Below, piece after piece: positions 35,117-43,434 of a stretch of DNA of 64,000 nt (the stretch's first letter is position 1; every line of letters starts with the position of its first letter). The stretch comes from Henriciella aquimarina (GTDB lineage Bacteria; Pseudomonadota; Alphaproteobacteria; Caulobacterales; Hyphomonadaceae), in contig NZ_NCST01000037.1 of NCBI RefSeq assembly GCF_002088975.1, positions 1-64,000 on the forward strand. Direction: 5' to 3'. The position numbers and the translations under genes are program-made. Below the pieces are notes generated by a model. The model was not told the origin of the DNA. It did no database searches and saw only the letters and a program-made list of their open reading frames with translations.

Positions 35117-36886
35117 ATGTGCCCTCGCCTCTTCCGCAAATGCTCCCTCCAACTGTCTGCAGCGGCCAGCGGGCTCGGCCTGCTCGGCCTGTCAGCCTGC
35201 GAAACGCATGAGCCGGCGGTTGCTCCGGTGGCAGACAAGACTGACACAATGGAGATCCGTCTGTCGCCGCAGCTCAAGGGAAGCGATGAGGTCCAGTCCA
35301 TCGCAATGGCCATCGACCTGTCGGCCCCGGATCTAGAGGCCGGCGAGACCTTCCTCACCATGGCCATTGTCCGTGTCATGGCACCAACCGCCCTCACCGA
35401 TCCGGAAAGCCTGACCGTCACGGATGATTTGGGCTCCGTCCCGCTGACTATTGAGGAAGATCCCGAAGATCCATCCGATTTCCGGCAGGACCGGCGCTGG
35501 CTGGTCGACCGCGACACGGCAGGCGATGTTGAAATCCGCTATACGATCGAGCCGCGCATCATCACCGCCGACACCCGCCCCGGCCCGCTGATCGATACCC
35601 GCACAGAGCTCTGGGGCATCTACGGCTCCGGCAATACCATGCTCGCCCTGCCGGAAGACGGCTGGCCACGCGACGTGCGTGTCGAGTGGGATCTCTCCGA
35701 CATGCCGGAGGGCGCCCGGGCCGCCTCCAGTCTGGGCCTCGGCACGGCCGAAGCCCTGGTCACGCAGGAAAATCTCAACAACACCTTCTTCATGGCAGGG
35801 CCACTCAAGAGCCAGCCAGAAAGCGGCACCGGCGATTTTGTCGTCTACTGGATGACGCCGGCCGCGTTCGATCTCAAGGGCGCCGCAACGTGGACGGAAC
35901 AGGCCTATGACTACTTCTCGAACTTCTTCGGACAGGACGCCGATGCCTTCCGCGTCTTCATGCGTACGACAGAGCGTTTCCAGGGCGGTGGCGGAGGCGG
36001 CTACAACTCCTTCATCTTCGGCACCGTCGAGGGCGAGGACCGTGATCCCGACGAGGTTCGCTCGTTGCTCGCCCATGAGGCCCTCCACCATTTCGTCGGC
36101 AGTTATGGCGATGGTGGCGGAGCGGGCGGCCAGCAATGGTATTCCGAGGGCGCGACCTCGTACTACACGATCGTCCTGCCCCATCGTGCCAGCTTGACCA
36201 GCCTCGACCAGTTCATCGACGCCTTCAACGCGCATGCGCTCAACTACTACACCAACCCGCAAAGCGGTCTTTCCAATGAGGAGGTAACCGCACGGTTCTT
36301 CTCCGATTCCAATGCGCAGGTCGTGCCCTATAATCGCGGCCCCCTCTACTTTGCACTGACAGACTACCGCATGCGCCAGGCAAGCCATGGCGAGAAGCGT
36401 GTGGACGACCTGATCTTCCGCTTCATCGCAGAGCGCGGCGAGGCCGAGGCTCCGGTCGCCTTCTGGCGGGAGGTCGTGACCGATGCGCTGGGCGAGGCCG
36501 GTGGCGAGGAATTCGACGCAATGATGCGCGGCGCGCCGCTGGACCTGCCCAAGGATCTGTTCGGCCCTTGCTTCGACGGCAGGAGCAAAACCTTGCAGGA
36601 TTTCGCGCGTGGCTTCCGCCCGTATGAAGACAAGGCGGGTCGCACACGCATCGGCCCCGTCACACCTGGTTCTCCGGCCGGCCAGGCTGGCCTGAGGCGC
36701 TATGACATCATCACCAATCCGGAAACACTCGAAGCGGCAGAACAAGCTGAGCCGGGCACCAGTGTCACGCTCGATATCCGTCGTGAGGGCGCCCCGCTCA
36801 CCGTGACATACACCCCCTGGACGCAGCCAGTCGAAGGCCTGCAATGGCAACTGGCCGACGAAACGCCATCAGAGTGTCATCTGTAG
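35117..36886 (+). CDS. Lipoprotein M61-like zinc metallopeptidase with PDZ domain
   Basis: 589 aa with a lipoprotein signal (lipobox LSAC near residue 32). The zinc motif is HEALHHF (about residues 318-324) with Glu in WYSEGATSYY (about 344). The C-terminus (about 505-575) has a PDZ-like fold with IGPVTPGSPAGQAGLRRYDI. Zinc site plus PDZ is the M61 layout. It is a divergent homologue of the gene at 33195-34817, which lacks the PDZ. GGAG precedes the ATG at about eight bases. It may trim peptides at the cell surface. Confidence 0.85.
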   Translation: MCPRLFRKCSLQLSAAASGLGLLGLSACETHEPAVAPVADKTDTMEIRLSPQLKGSDEVQSIAMAIDLSAPDLEAGETFLTMAIVRVMAPTALTDPESLTVTDDLGSVPLTIEEDPEDPSDFRQDRRWLVDRDTAGDVEIRYTIEPRIITADTRPGPLIDTRTELWGIYGSGNTMLALPEDGWPRDVRVEWDLSDMPEGARAASSLGLGTAEALVTQENLNNTFFMAGPLKSQPESGTGDFVVYWMTPAAFDLKGAATWTEQAYDYFSNFFGQDADAFRVFMRTTERFQGGGGGGYNSFIFGTVEGEDRDPDEVRSLLAHEALHHFVGSYGDGGGAGGQQWYSEGATSYYTIVLPHRASLTSLDQFIDAFNAHALNYYTNPQSGLSNEEVTARFFSDSNAQVVPYNRGPLYFALTDYRMRQASHGEKRVDDLIFRFIAERGEAEAPVAFWREVVTDALGEAGGEEFDAMMRGAPLDLPKDLFGPCFDGRSKTLQDFARGFRPYEDKAGRTRIGPVTPGSPAGQAGLRRYDIITNPETLEAAEQAEPGTSVTLDIRREGAPLTVTYTPWTQPVEGLQWQLADETPSECHL

Positions 36887-37076
36887 GCTCGGGCAAGCCC
36901 TTGCCAGGACCGGTAAGGGCTCACCGCCCCTGCTCCACCCCAAGCCGGAATCCTGGAAAACCACAATCCGGAAAAGCGGGGGGCGGCGATCGGGAAAACA
37001 AGTCGGGCCTTCGCTGGATTTGCCCGTTGACCTAATCACGCGAGCGCCGTATCACCCCGCCTTCCGAACCCTGAAT

Positions 37077-37161
37077 GCCCAGGTGGCGGAATTGGTAGAC
37101 GCGCACGGTTCAGGTCCGTGTGTCTCACGACGTGGAGGTTCGAGTCCTCTCCTGGGCACCA
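37077..37161 (+). tRNA. tRNA-Leu (anticodon CAG)
   Basis: The acceptor stem GCCCAGG pairs with CCTGGGC, the discriminator is A and CCA is encoded. The anticodon arm CACGG-TTCAGGT-CCGTG gives CAG. A long variable arm and the T-arm GGTTCGAGTCC are present, as expected for a class II leucine tRNA. The 3' end is the attachment site of an integrative island. Confidence 0.97.
37146..37161 (+). repeat. Island attachment site at tRNA-Leu 3' end
   Basis: CCTCTCCTGGGCACCA is the T-arm/acceptor 3' end of the tRNA. Beyond it, the sequences next to both copies keep partial similarity (TTTTTCCGAGACA here, ATTTTCCAAGACA at the other end). Confidence 0.75.
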
Positions 37162-37346
37162 TTGCTTTTTCCGAGACAGTCCGAAAAGCTCCACAATCCC
37201 TTCTAAAATAGGCATATTTAGACGAAATCTCGGCGGATAGTGTCCGGCGAGGCGCGGGTATGTCCGTTGGCATGCGGGTATTTTGTGGGTAGATTTGAGG
37301 GTATCCGGGGTTTTGCTACCCGCTCTGCTGCTCACGATACCCGCAC

Positions 37347-38546
37347 ATGCCGCTTACAGATATCCAGCTTCGCCAACTCAAGCCGCGTGAAAAGGACTAC
37401 AAGACGGCCGATGGCGGCGGGCTTTATGTCCATGTCAGCAAGACTGGCTCCCGACTCTGGCGGTTTCGGTATCGCTTCGACGGCAAGCAGAAGCTTCTGG
37501 CCTTCGGCGCCTATCCGGCGATCAGCCTGGCGCGGGCGCGCGAATTGCGGGCCGAAGCAAAGACGCTGCTGGCAGAGGGGATAGATCCTGCTGCGCATGC
37601 CAAAGCCGAGAAGGCGCAACAGGCCGCGCTGACGGAACATACGTTCGAAAAGATCGCCGCCGAGCTTGTCGAGAAGCTCCGCAAGGAAGGCAAGGCTGAC
37701 GTGACGCTGACCAAGAAGCAGTGGCTTCTGGATATGGCGAACGCTGATTTTGGCGATCGGCCGATTACCGCGATCACGGCGGCCGACATTCTGACAACGC
37801 TGCGCAAGGTCGAGGCCAAGGGCAACTATGAGACTGCCAAGCGGCTTCGCTCCACGATCGGGCAGGTGTTCCGCTATGCGATCGCCACGGCGCGGGCTGA
37901 AAACGACCCGACATATGGGCTACGTGGCGCACTGGTCGCGCCCAAGGTTTCGCATATGGCGGCAATCACGGATTGGGATGGCTTTGGCGACCTGATCCGC
38001 GCGATCTGGGATTATGAAGGCGGCTCGCCCTCGACGCGGGCGGCGCTGAAGCTAATGGCGCTTTTGTACACGCGACCCGGCGAATTGCGCCTCGCGCTTT
38101 GGGATGAGTTCGATTTGGAGAAGAGCACTTGGACCATCCCGGCGGCGCGAACGAAGATGCGGCGCGAGCATACAAAGCCATTGCCGTCTCTGGCGGTTGA
38201 TATCCTGAAGACCCTGCGAGCCGAGACGGGCAGCAATTACCGCGTCTTCCCGTCATCCATCGCACGCGACAAGCCGATCAGTGAGAACACGCTTAATCAG
38301 GCGCTCCGCCGCATGGGTTTTGATAAGCACGAGCACACTTCGCACGGCTTCAGGGCCACCGCCTCAAGCCTTCTGAATGAAAGCGGTCTCTGGAACGCGG
38401 ACGCGATTGAAGCCGAGCTCGGGCATGTCGGCGCAGACGAAGTACGCCGCGCTTATCATCGCGCCCGCTATTGGGATGAACGCGTGAGGATGGCGGATTG
38501 GTGGGCAAACCAAATCACGAAAACGATTTCCACAGCGCGACTCTGA
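37347..38546 (+). CDS. int: P4-type tyrosine integrase
   Basis: 399 aa. An N-terminal DUF4102 arm-binding domain (MPLTDIQLRQLKPREKDYKT, and RYRFDGKQKLLAFGAYPAIS) is followed by a SAM-like core-binding domain and the catalytic domain. The catalytic residues are Arg in LYTRPGELRLALWDEF, the pair HxxR in HTSHGFRATASS, His in ELGHVGADEVRRAY, and the nucleophile Tyr in HRARYWDERV. P4-type integrases insert islands into tRNA 3' ends, in line with its position 185 bases after tRNA-Leu. Confidence 0.95.
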   Translation: MPLTDIQLRQLKPREKDYKTADGGGLYVHVSKTGSRLWRFRYRFDGKQKLLAFGAYPAISLARARELRAEAKTLLAEGIDPAAHAKAEKAQQAALTEHTFEKIAAELVEKLRKEGKADVTLTKKQWLLDMANADFGDRPITAITAADILTTLRKVEAKGNYETAKRLRSTIGQVFRYAIATARAENDPTYGLRGALVAPKVSHMAAITDWDGFGDLIRAIWDYEGGSPSTRAALKLMALLYTRPGELRLALWDEFDLEKSTWTIPAARTKMRREHTKPLPSLAVDILKTLRAETGSNYRVFPSSIARDKPISENTLNQALRRMGFDKHEHTSHGFRATASSLLNESGLWNADAIEAELGHVGADEVRRAYHRARYWDERVRMADWWANQITKTISTARL

Positions 38547-38649
38547 TTTGTGGAGGACAGAACAAACGCAGAAAATTTGCGGAAATCAACCCTTCCACGC
38601 CTTTGCTGCACCCTATAGATTGTACTCGGATTGTATAGGAGCACCAGAT

Positions 38650-38955
38650 ATGGGCGCCAAGCGATGTTTAGAAGATTTTGAAAGCCCTGACCCTGATTGG
38701 GACCCAGTATTCGATAAGGCGCCGCCGGATGCGTGGTCGCGATATAGGAACGTCTCAAAGTTCTGGCTGCTGTGCGATGAGTTGAAAGTGCAAGACGCAG
38801 CGCTCCTGGTCCTTGGGCTGGAGCCACACCGGCGCGATCTGCGGCACCCGCTACGCGCAAACGGCTCGGACTTCCACCAGCGCAAATGCCCGCACTGCCA
38901 GGGCGGCATGCCGGGACTGGATATTTCGGAGTGGCTCAAAACCTTCAAATCTTGA
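38650..38955 (+). CDS. Small hypothetical island protein
   Basis: 101 aa from the ATG at 38650, preceded by AGGAG at about eight bases; an upstream in-frame start is less likely. The N-terminus has an acidic/proline stretch (FESPDPDWDPVFDK), then a helical segment with FWLLCDELKVQDAALLVLGL and a single C-x-x-C (CPHC) near the end. No family is recognised. It lies directly upstream of the prlF promoter; its last bases overlap the -35 box. Confidence 0.6.
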   Translation: MGAKRCLEDFESPDPDWDPVFDKAPPDAWSRYRNVSKFWLLCDELKVQDAALLVLGLEPHRRDLRHPLRANGSDFHQRKCPHCQGGMPGLDISEWLKTFKS

Positions 38956-38980
38956 CATGACAATGCAAATGCATTACCTG
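38952..38980 (+). promoter_or_regulatory. Promoter and operator of prlF-yhaV
   Basis: TTGACA at 38952-38957 is a consensus -35 box, with a weak -10 (TTACCT or TACCTG) about 16-17 bases on. In the spacer AATGCAAATGCATT (38962-38975) is a perfect 6-2-6 palindrome, well placed for autorepression by PrlF. Confidence 0.65.
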
Positions 38981-39006
38981 TCGTGATGTCGAAAGGATCA
39001 AATCTC

Positions 39007-39333
39007 ATGCCCGCCGCCATTCAGACCCGCTCCAAGCTGACAGACCGCTATCAGACCACGGTTCCCGCCGAGGTGCGCAAGGCGCTGAAGCTCGGAAAAA
39101 AAGACCAGCTGAAGTATAGCATTTCAGCTGAGGGAGCCGTGCAGATCGAAAAAGAGACTGGCGAGACCGAAGACCCGGCTATGATAGCGTTTCTTGGATT
39201 TCTCGCGCGCGATATGGAAGCCAATCCGGGCCGCATCGAGCCGCTTGGCGCCGACTTCATGGCGCGCGTAGCATCGCTGACGCAGGATGTCGACATCGAT
39301 CTGGATGCGCCGCTGTCGCCAGACGATGAATGA
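39007..39333 (+). CDS. prlF: PrlF-type antitoxin (SpoVT/AbrB domain)
   Basis: 108 aa from the ATG at 39007, preceded by AAAGGA at nine bases; GTG/ATG starts eight codons earlier are in frame. The N-terminal swapped-hairpin domain (SKLTDRYQTTVPAEVRKALK) is the AbrB/MazE-type DNA-binding module, and the rest (AFLGFLARDMEANPGRIEPL) is PrlF-like. It should bind YhaV and repress the operon. It overlaps yhaV by four bases (ATGA). Confidence 0.92.
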   Translation: MPAAIQTRSKLTDRYQTTVPAEVRKALKLGKKDQLKYSISAEGAVQIEKETGETEDPAMIAFLGFLARDMEANPGRIEPLGADFMARVASLTQDVDIDLDAPLSPDDE

Positions 39334-39830
39334 CAAAACCCAAGCAGACACCCTTAGTGATCGGGGGATGGACGATATTCGCTCATCCCCTTTTTCTTGA
39401 TCAGCTGTCCGAGTTGACCGCGAAGGTCGAGAAGCAGAAGGCGAAAGATTCGGGGGGCTATCACAAGAAGAACAGCGCTAAGCGCCTTGCCGCGATCGAG
39501 AAGATTGTCACTGAGGTTATTCCGGCTGCCCCCGGCTCACCAGATCATATGCAGGGCGACACGCTTGGCGCGGAAAACAAGCACTGGTTTCGCGTCAAAT
39601 TCTTCCAGCAATACAGACTCTTTTATCGTTTCAACTCTAAGGCTAAAGTTATTGTTCTTGGATGGGTGAATGATGAAGGAACCAAGCGCGCCTATGACAG
39701 CAAGACAGACGCCTACCGCGTTTTCGCGCGCATGCTTGATTCAGGAAACCCGCCAGGAAACTGGGAAGACTTGCTTGGCGAGGCTGAGCAAGCAGAGGCC
39801 GGGCTTGGGGCGGCAATGAAGCGTGTCTGA
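39330..39830 (+). CDS. yhaV: YhaV-family ribonuclease toxin
   Basis: 166 aa. Motifs include GWTIFAHPLFLDQLSEL, YHKKNSAKRLAAIEKIV, HWFRVKFFQQYRLFYRFNSK and VIVLGWVNDEGTKRAYDSK, the RelE-like fold typical of YhaV. YhaV cleaves mRNA on the ribosome. Length is normal. It follows its antitoxin with a four-base overlap and runs eight bases into the hsdR-like gene, so toxin and restriction genes are probably translated together. Confidence 0.94.
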   Translation: MTKPKQTPLVIGGWTIFAHPLFLDQLSELTAKVEKQKAKDSGGYHKKNSAKRLAAIEKIVTEVIPAAPGSPDHMQGDTLGAENKHWFRVKFFQQYRLFYRFNSKAKVIVLGWVNDEGTKRAYDSKTDAYRVFARMLDSGNPPGNWEDLLGEAEQAEAGLGAAMKRV

Positions 39831-42190
39831 AGAAACCGAAGCCGACACGCGCGCAAACCGGATCGACCCGGTACTCGCCGCCGCTGGCTGGACAACAACG
39901 CCGGGCGCACGGGTGCGCCGGGAGCTGATCTGTCCCGGCCGCATCATGAGCGGCGGGCGGCGCGGGAAATCCAAGACCGCCGATTATGTCTTCGAATATC
40001 GCGGCCAGAAGCTCGCTGTCATGGAAGCGAAAAAGGCAGGTGTCGGCCATAGCGTCGGCATGGGCCAGGCCAAGGACTATGCCGGGCGGCTGAAGGTCCG
40101 CTTCGGCTTTTCCAGCAACGGGATCGGCTGGCGCGAAGTCGATATGGTGGCGGGCGCCGAACGGGATATCGCCCTGCCATTCCCGACACCTGATGAACTC
40201 TGGAACCGCATCTTCTCCGAAGACAATCGCTGGCGGGACCGCTTCGGCGATGTGTCCTTCGAGACGGGCGGCGGCAAATGGGAAGCGCGCTATTACCAGC
40301 ACAATGCGATCAATGCGGTTCTGGAAGCCGTGGCGAAGGGTAGAAAGCGGATTCTGCTGACCCTGGCGACCGGGACGGGCAAGACCAGTATCGCGTTCCA
40401 GATCGCCTGGAAGCTGTTTCACGCCAGCTGGAATCTGTCGGGTGAGCCAGTGCGCCGCCCACGAGTCCTGTTTTTGGCAGACCGCAACATCCTCGCCGAT
40501 CAGGCTTTCAATTCATTTTCCGCCTTCGAGGCGGGGGCTCTGTCACGGGTGAACCCCAAGGAGATCAAGAAGCGCGACGGCAACATGCCGAAGAACGCCA
40601 GCGTCTTCTTCTCCATCTTCCAGACCATGATGACGAGCGGGGCAGCCGAAGAAGGCGAGGATGAGACGGGCGAGATCGTGTCCAATGGCCCCCCCCAACT
40701 ACCTCCAATATCCGCCGGACTTCTTTGATTTCATCGTGATCGATGAATGCCACAGGGGCGGTGCGAATGATGAAAGCACTTGGCGGGCCATTCTGGAGCA
40801 CTTCTCGCCTGCCGTGCAGCTTGGCCTGACAGCCACACCGAAACGGACGATCAATGTCGACACTTACGACTATTTCGGCGAGCCCGTTTACACCTATGCC
40901 CTGAAGGAGGGGATCGAGGATGGCTTTCTCACGCCGTTCAAGGTGCGCCAGATGGCGAGTACGATCGATGAGTATGTCTTCGGGGCGGGCGATACCGTGA
41001 TCGACGGCGAGATCGAGGAAGACCGCAAATATACGGAAGGCGACTTCAACACGAAGATCGTGATCGAGGAGCGCGAACGCAGCCGCGTCCGGGAGTTCAT
41101 GAAACAGATCGACCCGCGCCAGAAGACCTTGGTTTTCTGCGCCACGCAGGACCATGCGGCCCGCGTGCGCGACTATATCAATGAAATGAAAGTGGTGCCT
41201 GATCCTCATTATTGTGAGCGGGTGACGGCTGAAGACGGTGAGATCGGCGAAGCGCACCTGCGCACCTTCCAGGACAATGAGAAAACCATCCCGACCATCC
41301 TCACGACGTCCCAGAAGCTCTCGACCGGCGTCGATGCGCGCAACATCCGCAATATCGTTCTGATGCGGCCCGTCCGCTCCATGATCGAGTTCAAACAGAT
41401 CATTGGGCGCGGCACCCGCACCTTCGAGGGCAAGGACTATTTCACGATATACGACTTCGTGAAGGCCTATGAGCACTTCAACGATCCCGAATGGGACGGC
41501 GAACCTCTGGAGCCGGACCGGCCCGCTGTGATTGACGGAGAAGGACAGACGGCCGGTGGCATGGAAGACCCGGGCGAAGATTATGTGGACGATAGCCCTG
41601 GTGAACCGCGCCCGGCGAGGATCCGCGTCCAGCTTGCCGACGGGAAAGAACGGCGCATTCAGTACATGGCATCTACAAGCTACTGGGTGGATGGGAAACC
41701 GATCGGCGCTGAAGAGTTCATGAAGCGCCTCTTTGGCGACCTTTCCGACATTGTGTCCGGCGAGGACGAGCTGCGCGAGAAATGGAGCGATCCGGAATTA
41801 CGGGCAAAGCTCTTCACCGTGCTGGAAGAGCGTGGGTACGATCTTGAGCGCCTGGAAGACATGAGCACACTGATTGATGCGCGGGACAGCGATATTTTTG
41901 ACGTGCTTGCCTATGTCCGCTTCTCACTGGACCCGAAGACAAGGCGGGACCGAGCTGACAGCGCACGAGAACATGGCCTGGAAGGATTCGAACTGGAGAT
42001 GCGCGACTTCCTCAAGGATGTGCTGCATGCTTATGAAAGAGATGGCGTTACCGAGCTGGGCTACAACAAGCTCGGCGATCTTTTGCGTGTGCGTTATGGG
42101 TCCACTGGCGATGCGAAACGCAGACTAGGTGAAATCGGTGAAATACGCAGCGCCTTCTCGGCGGTGCAAAGATATCTATATGCAACGTAG
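39823..42190 (+). pseudogene. hsdR: Type I restriction R subunit (HsdR-like), frameshifted at a C8 tract
   Basis: The first part (39823-40728, GTG start) has the nuclease pattern KTADYVFEYRGQKLAVMEAK (D...ExK) and Walker A LATGTGKTS. The second part, in another frame, has VIDECHRGG (DEAD-like), LGLTATPKR and QIIGRGTRTF (helicase motif VI), then a C-terminal domain that ends normally. The shift is at eight C (40689-40696); with seven C the reading is SNGPPNYLQYPPDFFDF without a break. No hsdM or hsdS is present in the window. It is either inactive, a homopolymer read error, or a phase-variable gene in the off state. Confidence 0.88.
40689..40696 (+). repeat. Eight-C tract inside hsdR-like gene
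   Basis: Loss of one C joins the two halves of the gene. Such tracts slip easily and are used for phase variation in other bacteria. Confidence 0.8.
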
Positions 42191-42469
42191 CCGCGCAAAA
42201 TGCGGGTACATTTGCGGGTATATCCATATTTCTCGATTTAAAAAAACAATAAAAACAGACGACTAATTCATTGATTTGATGCCTCTCCTGGCACCAGGCT
42301 CTATTTTCCAAGACAAATTAACAAAGCTCTGGAGATGCTCCCGCGTGGCGTGAAAGGGATGTATTCTGACAACAAAAGCGCTGCTTATCCGGACAGGAAT
42401 TGGCGTGATGAACAATTGCGGCGCGGTTGTCGGTTGCACCGTCAAACCCGGTCCCGAGGAGGTGCCGCG
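42191..42469. other. Island right end and flank, no gene seen
   Basis: The stretch is AT-richer than its surroundings at 42220-42275 and carries the distal attachment repeat at 42282-42296. No coding sequence is convincing. Confidence 0.5.
42282..42296 (+). repeat. Island distal attachment site
   Basis: CCTCTCCTGGCACCA is an imperfect copy of the tRNA-Leu 3' end, missing one G. It ends the island 92 bases beyond the hsdR-like stop. Confidence 0.75.
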
Positions 42470-42754
42470 TCATGAAGCTCTCTCCTCGGAACCTGGCGGC
42501 ATCCACGGATGAATGATGTCTTTCAGGTTTCTGAGCTCCTCGATCTGGCGGTGGAGGATCATCCGCAGGCCGCTCACTTTCGGATCTTCAAGCTCGCTCC
42601 CGGCAACCGCGTCGGAGACGACGAAAAGCTCTGCCATGACAGTGTAAAGCCGGTCGGCAACATCGACGGTGTCAAACGCACCGCGTTCCCTTCTGGTCTC
42701 TCGCGCGAGCCGGCTGCGGTTTCGCGACGAAGCGGATTTCCGGCGTTTGCTCAT
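42470..42754 (-). CDS. Small hypothetical protein, helical
   Basis: 94 aa from the ATG at 42754, with GGGAG about ten bases upstream. A very basic N-terminus (KRRKSASSRNRSRLARETRR) leads into helices (VADRLYTVMAELFVVSDAVA; LRMILHRQIEELRNLKDII). No family is recognised. An open frame on the other strand begins at the same CATG, so the assignment of strand is not certain. Confidence 0.45.
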   Translation of the reverse strand: MSKRRKSASSRNRSRLARETRRERGAFDTVDVADRLYTVMAELFVVSDAVAGSELEDPKVSGLRMILHRQIEELRNLKDIIHPWMPPGSEERAS

Positions 42755-42985
42755 GAGCGCCGCTCCCAAAAACAAGAGACCGCGCAAGACACCGGGAGAT
42801 CGGGCGAAGGCTGGCCGGCCCAGCGAATCAGTTCCCTCTGTGGCACTGTTGGCTCCTTTGATCTGCTCGTATGCCGTAACAATTTTCTCTGTTTTTCGAA
42901 ACTAATATTCTAAAATCCGAGATAATTGTCAATCGCTTTCCGAGGCTTTATTGCGTTTAAAAGAGCCTGCCTTCAGTTTTCGAGC

Positions 42986-43231
42986 ATGATCACGCCCGAA
43001 CAATGCCGTGCGGCCCGCGCGCTCCTGGACTGGACCCAACTGCACTTGGCAAATGAGGCTAAAGTCAGCGATTTCACCATTCGCAATTTTGAGCGGGGAA
43101 GGACCGCTCTGAAAGCAAGTACAGCCCAGCTGGTTCGCATGATTTTCGAAGCCAATGGCCTTGTTTTTATCGACGAGAATGGCGGCGGGCCAGGCGTCCG
43201 ACTGGAAAAGCCGGTCAAGGGCAAGGCCTAG
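42986..43231 (+). CDS. Small XRE-family DNA-binding protein
   Basis: 81 aa from the ATG at 42986, which starts the family pattern MITPEQCRAARALLDWTQ. The helix-turn-helix is LHLANEAKVSDFTIRNFERG, and LVRMIFEANGLVFIDENGGG is the typical ending of this short class. It is probably a regulator of unknown target and has no obvious toxin partner. It lies outside the island repeat. Confidence 0.88.
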   Translation: MITPEQCRAARALLDWTQLHLANEAKVSDFTIRNFERGRTALKASTAQLVRMIFEANGLVFIDENGGGPGVRLEKPVKGKA

Positions 43232-43434
43232 CCCCTAATTGCACTGCCGCTCCGTCTTCGGCTGGTGTTGTATGCTGATAGCTTATTGGTCTGAAACATC
43301 TCCATACTCGGGAAGATCTCAAAGTTGACTAAGATATGCTCTTGCTCAACTTTCCCGCCGCCGCTGTCTGCCTGAGCGATGGGAATACGAGGCCGAAGCC
43401 CAGAAGGGCTTTGTACGCGTTTCTCAAAACCTGA

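Larger units (their letters stand above)
37146..42296 (+). mobile_element. Integrative genomic island in tRNA-Leu
   Basis: A tyrosine integrase lies just downstream of the tRNA and reads away from it. The tRNA 3' end CCTCTCCTGGGCACCA (37146-37161) recurs at 42282-42296 as CCTCTCCTGGCACCA, one base shorter. Cargo is the integrase, a small unknown gene, prlF-yhaV and a broken hsdR-like gene. The repeat mismatch suggests an old insertion, or that the right end belongs to a related element. Confidence 0.8.

Noticed and set aside
42669-42905. Plus-strand open frame opposite the small hypothetical gene (MSAAPKNKRPRKTPGDRAKA)
   Set aside because: It is divergent from and overlaps the better-supported minus-strand gene, ends in low-complexity hydrophobic sequence, and no ribosome site stands out. 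It could be a remnant, but the evidence is thin.
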